Position numbers and translations under genes: made by a program
Source: Streptomyces sp. SCUT-3
GTDB lineage: Bacteria; Actinomycetota; Actinomycetes; Streptomycetales; Streptomycetaceae
Length of the DNA: 64,000 nt
Reading direction: 5' to 3'
Assembly: GCF_014083985.1 (NCBI RefSeq)
Contig: NZ_CP046907.1
Coordinates: 1,964,001-2,028,000 of the forward strand
Shown: one piece after another, positions 17,643 through 26,989 of the stretch
Layout: every line of letters starts with the position of its first letter
How positions within the stretch are numbered: position 1 is the stretch's first letter
The notes under the pieces: model-generated
Database searches by the model: none
Told to the model about the DNA's origin: nothing
The model's input: only the letters and a program-made list of their open reading frames with translations

Positions 17643-19541
17643 TCAGGCGCTGAGTTCCTGCCGGAGCGCGTCCCGCAGGCGGGCCGCCCGCTCGGCGACC
17701 TCCGCCGGCCCCAGTTCGACCGCACGGGCGCACCAGGCCTGCGCCTCGGCCAGTTCGCCGCCGCGCGCGGCGAGCAGCGCCAGGCGCAGTGCGGCCCGGC
17801 CGTGGCCGGCCTCGGCGGCCCTGGTCCACCACACGGCCGCCTCCGCGTCGTCCCCCCGCCTGGCGGACAGCAGGCCGAGGTTGAAGGCGCCGTTGGTGCT
17901 GCCGGCCTCCGCCGCCGTGCGGTACCAGTGCGCCGCGTCGTCGAAGTCCCCGCGCCGGGCGGCGTACATGCCCATCCGGACCTGGGCGCGGCGGTGTCCG
18001 TGGCGGGCGGCCTGCTCGTACCACTCCTCCGCCTCTTCCTGGCGGTCCTCCTGACGGCCCAGCAGGGCGGCGAGGCGGAAGGCCCCCTCGGCGCTGCCGC
18101 CGCCCGCGGCGCAGCGCAGGTGGCGCTCGGCGGTGTGCGTGTCGCCCTCGCGCAGCAGCGCGATCCCGACCTGCAGGGCCGCCTCGGCGTGGCCGGCGGC
18201 GGCGGCGTGCTCGTACCAGCGGCGGGCCTCCGCCTCCTCCTTGCGGCTCGCGTGGAGGATGCCGAGGTTGAAGGCCGCGTCCACGCTGCCGGCCTCGGCC
18301 GCCTTGGAGAACCAGGGCTCGGCGCCCGCCGGGTCGCCCTGCTGGAGCAGGAGCACGGCGAGCGCGTTGCCCGCCTCGCGGTGGCCCGCGTAGGCGGCGC
18401 GGCGGTACCACTGCTCGGCCTGGGCGGTGCGGCCCCCGGCCGAGCAGAGCAGGCCCAGGTTGAAGGCCCCGTTGACGTCGCCGGCGTCCAGGGCGCGGCG
18501 GTACCAGCGCTCGGCGGCGTCGGTCTCCCCGCGCTCGGCGTGCTGGGCGCCGAGGGCGTTGGCCGCGTTGCCGTCCCCGTCCTCGGCGGCGCGGCGCCAC
18601 CACACGGCGGCGCCGTCCGGGTCCCCGGCGTCGCGCAGCAGGAAGCCGAGGGCGCAGGCCGCGCGGGCCTCGCCCTCGCGGGCGGCGTTGAGGTACCAGC
18701 GCATGGCCTCGTCCGTCTCGCCCCGCTCCTCCAGGAGCATGCCGAGGCGCAGCGCGGCCCGGCGGTGGCCGCGGGCGGCCGCCTGCCGGTACCAGGTCTC
18801 CGCGGACTGCTCGCGGGGGCGTCCCTCGTCTGCGGCGCGGTTCTCCAGGATGCGGGCCAGGCGGTAGGCGGCCTCGCGGTGGCCGTGCTCGGCGGCCGCG
18901 AGGAACCACCGCTCGGCGCCGACGTCCCGGCGGTGCTCCAGGAGGTCGGCGAGGGCGTAGGCGCCGAGGGTGTGCCCGGACTCGGCGGCCTGGCGCAGCC
19001 AGTACTCGGCCGCGGGCTCGTCGCCCTTCTCGCGGAAGTGCCGGCCCAGGGCGTGGGCCGCGGAGGCGCTGCCGGCCACGGCGGCGACCCGCCACCAGCC
19101 GGCGGCCTCCTCGGTGAGGCCGCGCTGGTGCAGCAGGACGCCGAGGTTGTTGGCGGCGGCGCGGTCGCCGGCAGCGGTGGCATTGCGCAGGTGGGTCTCG
19201 GCGTCGTCCAGGTCCCCGCGGCGCAGCAGCAGGGTGCCCAGGACGCTGGCCGCGGCGGGGTCGCCCGTCTCGGCGCTGCGGCGCAACCGGGCCTCGCGGG
19301 CGGAGAGTTCGATCTCCTCGCGGGCGGCGAGCTCGTCCTCCAGGGGCAGGCCGGGGACTTCCGGGGGCAGGCCCGTCCCGGGCCTGCCCTGCGTCCTGGT
19401 CCTGGGGCCGGGCAGCAGCTGGGTGGTCGTCGGGGCCGGGTGCGAGGGCGGCACGCCCGCCGGTCCGCCGGTGCGGCGGGTGTGCGGTCCGTGCGCCCGA
19501 CGGGCGTTCAGCAGCCTTGCACCGTCCCCCATGATGTCCAT
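17643..19541 (-). CDS. Sel1/TPR-repeat protein
   Basis: 632 aa. Residues 1-80 are Pro/Arg/Gly-rich and probably disordered; from about residue 85 to the end there are some fifteen 36-residue Sel1-like repeats, each of the type A-x-LG-x-L...GD...AE-WY-RAAEAGH. Sel1 repeats are alpha-solenoid scaffolds for protein contacts; no catalytic domain is present. The start MDIMGD is kept because closely similar Streptomyces proteins, as I recall them, begin this way, though no strong ribosome site is seen. The gene sits between two identical initiator tRNA genes on the same strand. Confidence 0.85.
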   Translation of the reverse strand: MDIMGDGARLLNARRAHGPHTRRTGGPAGVPPSHPAPTTTQLLPGPRTRTQGRPGTGLPPEVPGLPLEDELAAREEIELSAREARLRRSAETGDPAAASVLGTLLLRRGDLDDAETHLRNATAAGDRAAANNLGVLLHQRGLTEEAAGWWRVAAVAGSASAAHALGRHFREKGDEPAAEYWLRQAAESGHTLGAYALADLLEHRRDVGAERWFLAAAEHGHREAAYRLARILENRAADEGRPREQSAETWYRQAAARGHRRAALRLGMLLEERGETDEAMRWYLNAAREGEARAACALGFLLRDAGDPDGAAVWWRRAAEDGDGNAANALGAQHAERGETDAAERWYRRALDAGDVNGAFNLGLLCSAGGRTAQAEQWYRRAAYAGHREAGNALAVLLLQQGDPAGAEPWFSKAAEAGSVDAAFNLGILHASRKEEAEARRWYEHAAAAGHAEAALQVGIALLREGDTHTAERHLRCAAGGGSAEGAFRLAALLGRQEDRQEEAEEWYEQAARHGHRRAQVRMGMYAARRGDFDDAAHWYRTAAEAGSTNGAFNLGLLSARRGDDAEAAVWWTRAAEAGHGRAALRLALLAARGGELAEAQAWCARAVELGPAEVAERAARLRDALRQELSA

Positions 19542-19750
19542 CGTCGCACCACCCGTAACCCGCGTACATCCGCTGCCCTGCGGCCAGTTGAGTCACTACA
19601 GCGTTTTGTCGACTTCCCGACTTCCCGACACAACGACAGAGCAAACCCTACCGGCAGTTCTCCCCAGACCCGACGCAACCGAACCCGATCCGCGCCCCCC
19701 GGGCCGCGTCCGGACCCGGACACCGGGGCCGCGCACACGCACACGCACAC

Positions 19751-19788
19751 GAAGAAGGCCCGCAGCCTGTCGGCTGCGGGCCTTCTTC
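19751..19788 (-). terminator. Terminator of the second tRNA-fMet gene
   Basis: Perfect 17-bp stem (19751-19767 with 19772-19788), 4-nt loop, just past the tRNA on the minus strand; a CACACG microsatellite (about 19734-19750) abuts it. Confidence 0.85.
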
Positions 19789-19793
19789 TTCAG

Positions 19794-19867
19794 TAGCGGG
19801 GACAGGATTTGAACCTGCGACCTCTGGGTTATGAGCCCAGCGAGCTACCGAGCTGCTCCACCCCGCG
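19794..19867 (-). tRNA. Initiator tRNA-fMet (CAT), second copy
   Basis: Identical over all 74 nt to the copy at 17.5 kb, with the same TCAGTAG 3' flank and a similar but not identical terminator. Anticodon CAT, GGG/CCC anticodon stem, no encoded CCA. Confidence 0.96.
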
Positions 19868-19933
19868 TCGGTATGTACCAACAGTACCACGGGGTGGGGC
19901 GTGAATTGGCCCTCACTCGTTCGGGGGCCGGCG

Positions 19934-22822
19934 CTACTCCTGCTTGACGGCGGCCTCCTCCGCCTTCCTGGCGCGCTCCAGAGCGTCCTTCAGGTCCTTC
20001 TGCGCCTCGCCGTACTTGCCCCAGTCGCCGTCCTTGAGGGCCTCCTGGCCCGCCTCGTAGGCGTTCTGGGCGTCCTGCAGCGCGTCCTGGAGGTCGCCCG
20101 GGGCCGGCGTGCCCTTCTCCGGCGGCGTCGTGCCCTTCTCGGGCGGTGTCGTCCCCTCGCCGGGGCCGCTGGGCGCGGCCTCGCCGAAGACGACGTCCAG
20201 CGCATCCGCCAGGGTGTCCTCGAAGGCGGTCTTCTCGCCGTAGGTGACCAGCACCTTCTTCAGCAGCGGGTAGCTGGTGCCGGCGCCCTTGACGTAGACC
20301 GGCTCGACGTAGAGCAGGCCGCCGTCCAGCGGGACGGTGAGCAGGTTGCCGTACTGCACCTCGGAGTCGCCGCGCCTGAGGATGTTGATCTTGTCGGCGA
20401 CCTCGGGGTTGGAGTTGAACTTGCTCTGCACCTGCTGCGGGCCGTCGACCGTCGTGCTCGAGGGCAGCTTCAGCAGCCTCATGGTGCCGTAGTCGTCGCT
20501 GGAGGCGTCGGCGTTGACGGCCATGAAGGCGGCCAGGTTCTGCCGCTTGTTGGGCACGAAGGTCGTGGTCAGCGAGAAGTCCTGGGCGTCGCGCCCGGGC
20601 ATCTTCAGGCTCAGGTAGTACGGCGGGACGTCCTCCCTCCCCTTGGTGGTCGGGTCGGACGGCACCTGCCAGACCTCGCTGCCGCTGAAGAACGTCGACG
20701 GGTTGGTGACGTGGTAGCGGGTGAGCAGCTCGCGCTGGACCTTGAACATGTCCTGCGGGTAGCGCAGGTGGCCCATCAGCTCGTCGCCGATCGCGCTCTT
20801 CTTCTCCACCGTGCCCGGGAAGGCCTTCATCCAGGTCTTGAGCACCGGGTCCTCGGTGTCCCACTCGTACAGCTTCACCGAGCCGTCGTAGGCGTCGACC
20901 GTGGCCTTGACCGAGTTGCGGATGTAGTTGACCTGGTTGTCCCGGGTCAGCACCGCCCGCTGGGCGTCGGTCAGGGAGTCGGCGGTGGTGTCGCCCAGCG
21001 TGGTGCGCGAGGAGTACGGGTAGCCGTTGGTGGTCGTGTAGGCGTCGACGATCCACTGCACCTTGCCCCCGACGACGGCCGGGTACGGGTCGCCGTCGAT
21101 GGTCAGCCAGGGCGCGACCGCCTCGACGCGCTCCTTGGGGGTGCGGTCGTACAGGATCCTCGAACCCTCGCCGATGGCGCCGGAGTAGAGGATCTGCGGC
21201 TCGCCGAAGGCCGCGGCGTAGGCGGCCCGGTTCAGCGGACCGTCCAGCGCCACACCGCCCTTGCCGGTGTAGGTGTAGCTCTTCTCCCCGTTGTCGTCGG
21301 AGTAGTCGATCTCCTCGGTGGGACCGCCGACGATCGAGTACTGCTTCGTCTGCTCGCCGAAGTAGATCCGCGGCTCGTACTTGCCCAGGTCGCCCCTCGG
21401 GGGGATGTCCTTCTCGGTGAACTGGGGCGAGCCGGTGCCGGTCACCGACGTGCCCTCGGCGCTGACGACGCCGTAGCCGTGGGTGTACTTGAAGTGGTCG
21501 TTGACCCAGTTGCGCTCCGGGATGCCCTCCACGTTCAGCTCGCGCAGGCCGATGACCGTGTCCTGGTCCTTGCCGTCGATCGCGTAGCGGTCGACGTCGA
21601 GGGTGGCCGGGAACTGGTAGTAGCCGCGGACCTGCTGCAGCTGCTGGAAGGTCGGCGAGACGACGTTGGGGTCCAGCAGGCGGATGGCGGCGGTGGTGTC
21701 CGCCGCCGACCGCAGCTCCTCGTCGGAGGCCCCGCTGGTGCCCTTGTAGTCGGTCTTCTTCGATTCCGCGATGCCGTAGGCCTCCCTGGTCGCCTCGATG
21801 TTCTTGGCGATGTAGGGGGCTTCCTTGGCCTGCTCGTTCGGCTGCACCTGGAACTTCTGCACGATCGCCGGGTACAGGCCGCCGATCAGGATCGCCGAGA
21901 GCGCCATCAGGCCGAGGCCGATCATCGGCAGCGACCAGGTGCGCCGCCACAGGGTGGCGAAGAACAGCAGGGCGCAGATGATCGCGATCCAGAACAGGAT
22001 CGTCTTGGCCGGCAGGTAGGCGTTGGCGTCCACGTACCGCAGGCCGGTCCAGCCCTCGGTGGCCTTGAAGTCACTGGACTTCACCGCCAGCCCGTACCGG
22101 TCCAGCCAGTAGGCGACCGCCTTGAGGGCGACGAACAGCCCCAGCAGCACCGACAGGTGGCCGGTGGCCGCGGCGGTCGCCCTGGCACCGGGGCTGGTCA
22201 GCCGCAGGCCGCCGTACAGGTAGTGCACCACCACGGCGGCGATCAGCGAGAGCACCACGGCCGCGAAGCCGAAGCTCAGCAGGAAGCGGTACCAGGGCAG
22301 GTCGAAGGCGTAGAACGAGACGTCCTTGCCGAACTGCGGGTCCTTGTTCCCGAACGGGGTGCCGTTGACCCACTGCAGCCAGGTGCGCCACTGGCCGGAG
22401 GCCGAGGCGCCGGCGATCAGGCCCACCATGACCGACACCGCGGGCAGCACCCACTTGCGGTAGGGCGCGATGCCCATGCGGTAGCGGTCCAGGTTCTGCT
22501 GCTCGAGCGACATCGCGCTGAGCGGGGGCCGCAGCCGGTGCGCCAGGTAGATGTTGAGTCCGACCGCGACCGCCATCAGCAGTCCGAAGACCGCGAAGAG
22601 GCCGATCTTCGTCCACAGGGTGGTGGTGAAGACGGAGGAGAACTTCAGGGACCGGAACCACAGCAGCTGCGTCCAGAACCCGGAGAACATGACGAACGCC
22701 ATGAAGAGCACCGCCAGGACGCCCAGCGTCGTCAGCAGTGTGCGGGTCCGCCTGGACGGAGCGCCCACCGGAACGCGGGGGCCGGGCGGCCCTCCGCCGC
22801 GGTCCGGCATCTGGAAAGCCAA
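19934..22822 (-). CDS. UPF0182 family large membrane protein
   Basis: 962 aa from TTG ([10 protein letters not shown]), picked because GAGG sits 8 nt upstream; GTG 22831 or ATG 22810 are alternatives. Seven hydrophobic segments lie in the first 340 residues (for example [19 protein letters not shown] and [11 protein letters not shown]), followed by a large soluble region with the family blocks [21 protein letters not shown] (here [16 protein letters not shown]) and [16 protein letters not shown] sequences. The tail has a short TTPPEKG repeat and a charged, helical end ([18 protein letters not shown]). Family function is unknown; conserved in actinobacteria. Divergent from the PPA1309 gene. 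Confidence 0.88.
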   Translation of the reverse strand: MAFQMPDRGGGPPGPRVPVGAPSRRTRTLLTTLGVLAVLFMAFVMFSGFWTQLLWFRSLKFSSVFTTTLWTKIGLFAVFGLLMAVAVGLNIYLAHRLRPPLSAMSLEQQNLDRYRMGIAPYRKWVLPAVSVMVGLIAGASASGQWRTWLQWVNGTPFGNKDPQFGKDVSFYAFDLPWYRFLLSFGFAAVVLSLIAAVVVHYLYGGLRLTSPGARATAAATGHLSVLLGLFVALKAVAYWLDRYGLAVKSSDFKATEGWTGLRYVDANAYLPAKTILFWIAIICALLFFATLWRRTWSLPMIGLGLMALSAILIGGLYPAIVQKFQVQPNEQAKEAPYIAKNIEATREAYGIAESKKTDYKGTSGASDEELRSAADTTAAIRLLDPNVVSPTFQQLQQVRGYYQFPATLDVDRYAIDGKDQDTVIGLRELNVEGIPERNWVNDHFKYTHGYGVVSAEGTSVTGTGSPQFTEKDIPPRGDLGKYEPRIYFGEQTKQYSIVGGPTEEIDYSDDNGEKSYTYTGKGGVALDGPLNRAAYAAAFGEPQILYSGAIGEGSRILYDRTPKERVEAVAPWLTIDGDPYPAVVGGKVQWIVDAYTTTNGYPYSSRTTLGDTTADSLTDAQRAVLTRDNQVNYIRNSVKATVDAYDGSVKLYEWDTEDPVLKTWMKAFPGTVEKKSAIGDELMGHLRYPQDMFKVQRELLTRYHVTNPSTFFSGSEVWQVPSDPTTKGREDVPPYYLSLKMPGRDAQDFSLTTTFVPNKRQNLAAFMAVNADASSDDYGTMRLLKLPSSTTVDGPQQVQSKFNSNPEVADKINILRRGDSEVQYGNLLTVPLDGGLLYVEPVYVKGAGTSYPLLKKVLVTYGEKTAFEDTLADALDVVFGEAAPSGPGEGTTPPEKGTTPPEKGTPAPGDLQDALQDAQNAYEAGQEALKDGDWGKYGEAQKDLKDALERARKAEEAAVKQE

Positions 22823-22977
22823 CGTGCACACCTCGAATTAAGTCGACCGGATCGTCCACCGGAGTGGGAGGGTGCCCGGACAGCACCCCACTGATGCAAC
22901 TTACTAAGCCTTTACCCGAGTTCCCGAGAGCCTGCCGAAGTCGCGTCCTCCCCTCCGCGGCAGGCAGGATACGGAGC

Positions 22978-23535
22978 ATGTCCAACACTCCGACCGGCGG
23001 TACCCCGGTCGCCGCCACCCCCCTGACCCGTGCCGTGCTCGAGATCGACGAGTACGCCGCCGGGCTGGGCTGGGACCGGCCCGCCCGCCTCTTCGCCCTC
23101 GTCGACACCGACCGGCTGCGCTCCCAGGAGCCCGCCCTGGCCGACCAGCTCGGCCTGGAAGACGCCGCCGCCGGGACGCTGACCCCCATCGAACAGGACG
23201 AGCTGCCCCCCGGCACTGCCCTGGACGAGTTCCTCGCCACCATCGCCTGGCCGGACGCCGTGGCCGGCTGCGCCCTCGTGGTGGAGCGGCTGATGCTCCC
23301 GCCGACCGCCGAGGAGGCGATCCCCTCGGACCTGGACGAGGCGCAGCTGGGCAAGTGGGTCGCCGAGCACCCCGAGCGCCAGGAGGTGCGGATGACGGTC
23401 GCCGTGCTGCGCGGCGGCGAGCGGGAGTCTGCGATCCGGCTGCGGGAGAAGGACTCCCCGACCGAGGTGCTGACCGGGGCCAACCTGGTGCCGGGACTGG
23501 CCGAAGCCCTGGCCGCCACGTTCGTCGAGGACTGA
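22978..23535 (+). CDS. PPA1309-family protein, function unknown
   Basis: 185 aa, soluble, acidic. Recognisable segments are ALVDTDRLRSQEPALADQ, PIEQDELPPGTALDEFLATI and CALVVERLMLPP, which match the actinobacterial PPA1309 family. The start ATG has ACGGAG 2-8 nt upstream. No catalytic motif was recognised. Divergent from UPF0182 and convergent with the YlbL-like protease, an arrangement conserved in Streptomyces as far as I recall. Confidence 0.85.
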   Translation: MSNTPTGGTPVAATPLTRAVLEIDEYAAGLGWDRPARLFALVDTDRLRSQEPALADQLGLEDAAAGTLTPIEQDELPPGTALDEFLATIAWPDAVAGCALVVERLMLPPTAEEAIPSDLDEAQLGKWVAEHPERQEVRMTVAVLRGGERESAIRLREKDSPTEVLTGANLVPGLAEALAATFVED

Positions 23536-23629
23536 GGCGCCCCGCCCCCGCGAGGGGGCGCCCGGCGCCCGCGGGGGCCGGCGCGGCGGCTCGGGGGCTC
23601 GGGGGCGCCGGGCCCCCGTCCTCCGCCCG

Positions 23630-24709
23630 TCAGCCGGCGGCGCGGCAGGTGGGGAGCCGGTCCTTCTTCCCCTCGCGGATGAGGGCGAGGGCGTCAAGGG
23701 CCCCGTCGAGGTCCTCGACCTCTACCAGGGTGAGCCCCTCGGGGGTGTCCGCCGCCGCGGCGGCGCAGTTGTCGGCCGGGGTGAGGAAGTACTCGGCGCC
23801 CGCCTCGCGGGCCGCGATGGTCTTCATCGTGATGCCGCCGATCGGCCCGACCGTGCCGTCGTCGTCGATGGTGCCGGTGCCGGCGACGAACCGGCCGCCG
23901 GTCAGGGGGGGCGCGTCCAGCTTGTCGATCAGCCCGAGGGCGAACATCAGGCCCGCGCTGGGGCCGCCGACGTCGGCGAGCTCGATCTCGATGTCGAAGG
24001 GGAAGGTGTGCTCGGTCCCCGCCTGTATGCCGACGACCGCCCTGCCGTCATCGGGCGACCTGCGGGTGGTGACGGAGACCTCCTTGCCGGCCGGGTCCGT
24101 CCCCTTCCCCTTCGCGCGGGAGGCCGGGACCACGGTGAAGACGGCCTTCTCGCCGGGGCTGTGCCGGGTCACGCGCTCCACCACGTCGGCCGGCTCGCGC
24201 ACCTTCTCCCCGTCCACGGCCAGGATCACGTCCCCGGCGTGGAGTTCGCCCTCGGCTGCGCCGCCCTTGACCACGGAGGAGACGATCACCCGGGTGCCGA
24301 CGGGAATGTCCAGCGCCTCCAGGGCCGCGACCTTGGCGCTCTCCTGCGAGGCGGTGAACTCCTCGGCGTTCTCCTGGTCGACCTCCTCGGCGGACTTGTC
24401 GTCCGGGTAGAGGGTGTCGTGCGGGACGACCGCGCCGTCGTGGGCGATCCAGCCGGCCATCGCCTCGACCAGGTTCATCCGGTAGTCCGCGCCGGTGACC
24501 TGCACCGTCGTCATGTTCAGATGGCCGCTGGTGGGGTAGGTCCGGTGCCCGTCGATCTGCAGCACCGGGTCGCCGTCGTGCTTGCCGAGGGTGTTCACGG
24601 TCGGCCCGGGGGCCAGCTCTGAGTACGGCACGGGCATCAGGAGGCCGGTGCAGAGCAGGGCTATGAGCGTCAGGGTCGAGCAGAGCATCGTCACGGTGCG
24701 GCGCGGCAT
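23630..24709 (-). CDS. Membrane-anchored PDZ/Lon (S16) protease, YlbL family
   Basis: 359 aa. An N-terminal hydrophobic segment (MLCSTLTLIALLCTGLLMPV) anchors it outside the membrane. A PDZ-like region occupies about residues 120-200 (VKGGAAEGELHAGDVILAVDGEKV), then a Lon-type proteolytic domain with catalytic Ser in GGPSAGLMFAL and Lys in GGITMKTIAA. The family has no ATPase domain. In Bacillus, YlbL is linked to the DNA-damage response; the role here is not known. Convergent with PPA1309. Confidence 0.9.
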   Translation of the reverse strand: MPRRTVTMLCSTLTLIALLCTGLLMPVPYSELAPGPTVNTLGKHDGDPVLQIDGHRTYPTSGHLNMTTVQVTGADYRMNLVEAMAGWIAHDGAVVPHDTLYPDDKSAEEVDQENAEEFTASQESAKVAALEALDIPVGTRVIVSSVVKGGAAEGELHAGDVILAVDGEKVREPADVVERVTRHSPGEKAVFTVVPASRAKGKGTDPAGKEVSVTTRRSPDDGRAVVGIQAGTEHTFPFDIEIELADVGGPSAGLMFALGLIDKLDAPPLTGGRFVAGTGTIDDDGTVGPIGGITMKTIAAREAGAEYFLTPADNCAAAAADTPEGLTLVEVEDLDGALDALALIREGKKDRLPTCRAAG

Positions 24710-24756
24710 GCCCCGACACTACGGGAAAGGGCGGGGCCGCGGCCCGTGGGAGCGGG

Positions 24757-24789
24757 CGGTGTGCGCCCGTCCGGGACGGGCGCACACCG
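24757..24789 (-). terminator. Hairpin downstream of the 56-residue membrane protein gene
   Basis: Perfect 14-bp stem (24757-24770 with 24776-24789), 5-nt loop, 7 nt beyond the stop at 24797. Confidence 0.75.
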
Positions 24790-24796
24790 TGTTCCG

Positions 24797-24967
24797 TCAG
24801 TGTCCTCCGGACCGCTCCATAGCCTCCCGGAACCGGGCGTAACCAGCGAGCGACGCTCCGTCGCCGGTGGTCCGGTTCCGGGCTGCCCAGCCGCCCCACA
24901 GGGCGGCCAGCACCGCGGCGACGACCGGAATGACCAACCAAGCAAGCGCAGCCACATCGGCCTCCAC
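24797..24967 (-). CDS. Small single-pass membrane protein (56 aa)
   Basis: Short gene: VEADVAALAWLVIP, then one transmembrane helix to about residue 27, the charged turn WAARNRTTGDG, and an amphipathic tail AGYARFREAMERSGGH. Third positions are strongly G/C-biased, a good hairpin follows, and I recall similar 50-60-residue proteins next to ylbL and moaE in Streptomyces. The start is uncertain: GTG 24967 gives 56 aa, while GTG 24955 has GGAGG 5 nt upstream and gives 52 aa. A TAATCT -10-like hexamer lies upstream. Function unknown. Confidence 0.72.
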   Translation of the reverse strand: MEADVAALAWLVIPVVAAVLAALWGGWAARNRTTGDGASLAGYARFREAMERSGGH

Positions 24968-25136
24968 ACCCCGCACGTACCCACCACGGCTATGAGCAGA
25001 TTAACTGCCCTGCCAAGGAAATTATGGTACGGCGCGATGTCGTCCGGTCGCTCGTCGTAGCGCACCGGCGACGCCCCGGACGGGGCGGGGGCCGGGGACC
25101 GCGGCAGCCGGTGCCGGTGCGGTCGTGCCGGTGCGG

Positions 25137-25610
25137 TCAGCGGGAGCAGGCGCCGACCCACTCCTCGGTGCCGTCGGCGAAGGTCTGGTGCTTCCAGATC
25201 GGCACCTCGCGCTTGAGGTCGTCGATCAGCCGGCGGCAGGCCTCGAAGGCCTCCGCGCGGTGCGGGCAGGAGACCGCCACCACGACCGCGAGATCACCCA
25301 CCCGCAGGTCACCCACCCGGTGGACGGCGGCCATCGCCCGGACGGGGAAGTCCGCGGCGACCTTCTCCGCCACCCTGCGCAGCTCCGACTCGGCGCCGGG
25401 GTGGGCCGAGTACGACAGGGCCGTGACCGGGGCCCCGCCGTCGTGGTCGCGGACGGTCCCGACGAACAGGGCGGTGCCGCCCGCCGCGTCGTCGCCGACC
25501 GCGGCGAAGACCTCGTCGACCGAGAGCGCGCCGTCGCGGACCGCGAGCAGCCGGATCGGTCCGGGCCCGGCGGGCCGGTCGTGGTCGTGGTCGTGGTGCG
25601 TGTGGGACAT
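25137..25610 (-). CDS. moaE: Molybdopterin synthase catalytic subunit
   Basis: 157 aa from MSHTHHDHDHD (an ATG three codons earlier is possible). MoaE inserts sulfur, carried by MoaD, into precursor Z to make molybdopterin. Family motifs seen: GTVRDHDGG, SYSAHPGAESELRRVA, HRVGDL, VAVSCPHRAEAFEACRRL and KREVPIWKHQ containing the two catalytic lysines. The His/Asp-rich first ten residues are unusual and might bind metal. No moaD is adjacent. A molybdate transporter (modABC) lies 35 kb away in the window. Confidence 0.92.
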   Translation of the reverse strand: MSHTHHDHDHDRPAGPGPIRLLAVRDGALSVDEVFAAVGDDAAGGTALFVGTVRDHDGGAPVTALSYSAHPGAESELRRVAEKVAADFPVRAMAAVHRVGDLRVGDLAVVVAVSCPHRAEAFEACRRLIDDLKREVPIWKHQTFADGTEEWVGACSR

Positions 25611-25720
25611 GGCCCCCATCCTGGCCCAATCGGCCGCGATACGGAACCGGCTCCCGCGTGCGGCGGGGGTGACGCGCGGACCGGCGGGGGCGGGAGCACC
25701 GGGGACGGGGTGCCCCCGGC

Positions 25721-26821
25721 TCACAGCCGGCGCTTCCTGCGGGCCCTGCGGACCAGGGCCGCCGTGCCGACCAGGGCGACCGTCGCGCCCGCCGCCCCCA
25801 GGGTCGTGGCGTCCTTGCGGCCCAGCCGGCGGCCGACGACCGTGCGGTTGCCCGAGACCTCCTCCAGCAGCTCCGCCAGGACCTCCTCGTTGGTCCACTT
25901 CGGCCGCCACCCGGCCTCGTGCAGCCTGTTCCCGGAGACCACCCACGGGTGCATGGTGTACGCCAGGTCCGCCGCCGGGGACGGGGTCAGGCCCAGGCGG
26001 TGCAGCCGCGAGGCCGCGCCCAGGGCGATGGAGGCCGGCAGCTCCATCCGCCGTATCCCGCTCAGCTCCTCGACCTCCTCCTGCTCCAGCCAGCCGTCGC
26101 AGCCCACGGCCAGCTCGCCGTCGACCTTCTCCAGGACCGCGAACTCCAGCGCCGAGACCAGGTCGTCGACGTGGCAGAACTGCCAGCACGGGCGGCTGCC
26201 CGCCACCACCAGCAGCCTCGGCGACTCGAAATGCCTGGTCAGCACGGTGTCGACGCCCCCGACCAGGGCTGCGGGGCGCAGCACGGTCACGTTCAGGCCC
26301 GGGTGGGCCCGCGGCGCGCGGCGGCCCAGCCGCTCGATCTCCAGCAGGTCGCCGACCAGCGCCGCGTCCTCGGTGGCCCGCAGCGGGGCGTCCTCCGCCA
26401 GCGGCACGTCGTTGTCGGGCAGGGCGCCGTAGACCATCGCGGAGGTGACCAGGACGACCCGCCGCACCCCGGCCGCGGCCGCCGCGGTGAGCACCGTCTG
26501 CGTGCCGCGCACGTTGTACGCGGTGCGCGCGGCCGGGTCCCCCTCCAGGCCGAAGTCCACCGCCAGGTGCACCACCACGTCGACGCCCCGCAGCCGCTCC
26601 GCGATCGCCGGGTCGCGCACGTCCAGCACCCGCCACAGCGCGCCGGGGACGTCCCCGCGCCGCTCGTCGACGGCCACGACCTTCGCCACCTCGCCGGACT
26701 CGGCCAGGCGCAGGGCCAGGCGGTGGCCCGTCCCCGAGGCCGCCCCGGTGACCGCCACCACGGGGCCTGCCGGGCCGTCCCCGCTCTGCCGAGAGCGAAC
26801 GGGCGGTACATGGGAACTCAC
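25721..26821 (-). CDS. NAD-dependent epimerase/dehydratase-like SDR with a C-terminal membrane anchor
   Basis: 366 aa, start GTG with GGGAGAT upstream. Extended-SDR Rossmann fold: VTGAASGTGHRLA (nucleotide loop), DVRD, and LAVDFGLEGD. The usual YxxxK is replaced in the region VTSAMVYGALPDNDVPL, where YGAL has no lysine three residues on, so catalytic competence is doubtful. The last 35 residues (TTLGAAGATVALVGTAALVRRARRKRRL) form a tail anchor with a basic end, unusual for an SDR. Divergent from the DUF2342 gene; moaE lies downstream on the same strand. Confidence 0.82.
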   Translation of the reverse strand: MSSHVPPVRSRQSGDGPAGPVVAVTGAASGTGHRLALRLAESGEVAKVVAVDERRGDVPGALWRVLDVRDPAIAERLRGVDVVVHLAVDFGLEGDPAARTAYNVRGTQTVLTAAAAAGVRRVVLVTSAMVYGALPDNDVPLAEDAPLRATEDAALVGDLLEIERLGRRAPRAHPGLNVTVLRPAALVGGVDTVLTRHFESPRLLVVAGSRPCWQFCHVDDLVSALEFAVLEKVDGELAVGCDGWLEQEEVEELSGIRRMELPASIALGAASRLHRLGLTPSPAADLAYTMHPWVVSGNRLHEAGWRPKWTNEEVLAELLEEVSGNRTVVGRRLGRKDATTLGAAGATVALVGTAALVRRARRKRRL

Positions 26822-26920
26822 CGGTCATCTCCCGCGGTTTCTCTTGGTGTGCACGTGTGCCCCATCCTGCCCGAGGCACAGGTACGACATAGCACCCAGG
26901 TCGGTTGCAGCCGGGGTGTC

Positions 26921-26926
26921 TAGGCT
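26921..26926 (+). promoter_or_regulatory. Predicted -10 (TAGGCT) of the DUF2342-nudix operon
   Basis: TAGGCT about 64 nt upstream of the ATG at 26990; the -35 is not clear. AAGGAGCC further down supplies the ribosome site. Confidence 0.4.
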
Positions 26927-26989
26927 TGGTCGTGTAGTCGGGTATACCGCCGCTGGAAGATCCAGCGGCCGAAGGAGCCGAGGATTCCC

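Noticed and set aside
17494..19867. tRNA genes as attachment sites of an integrated element carrying the Sel1 gene
   Set aside because: Both tRNA copies are complete, in the same orientation and with their own terminators, and no integrase lies between; a simple duplication fits better.
25024..25200. Plus-strand gene beginning at an ATG with AGGA upstream near 25024
   Set aside because: The translation is Arg/Pro-rich and runs antisense through moaE and the SDR gene; no domain or conservation is apparent.
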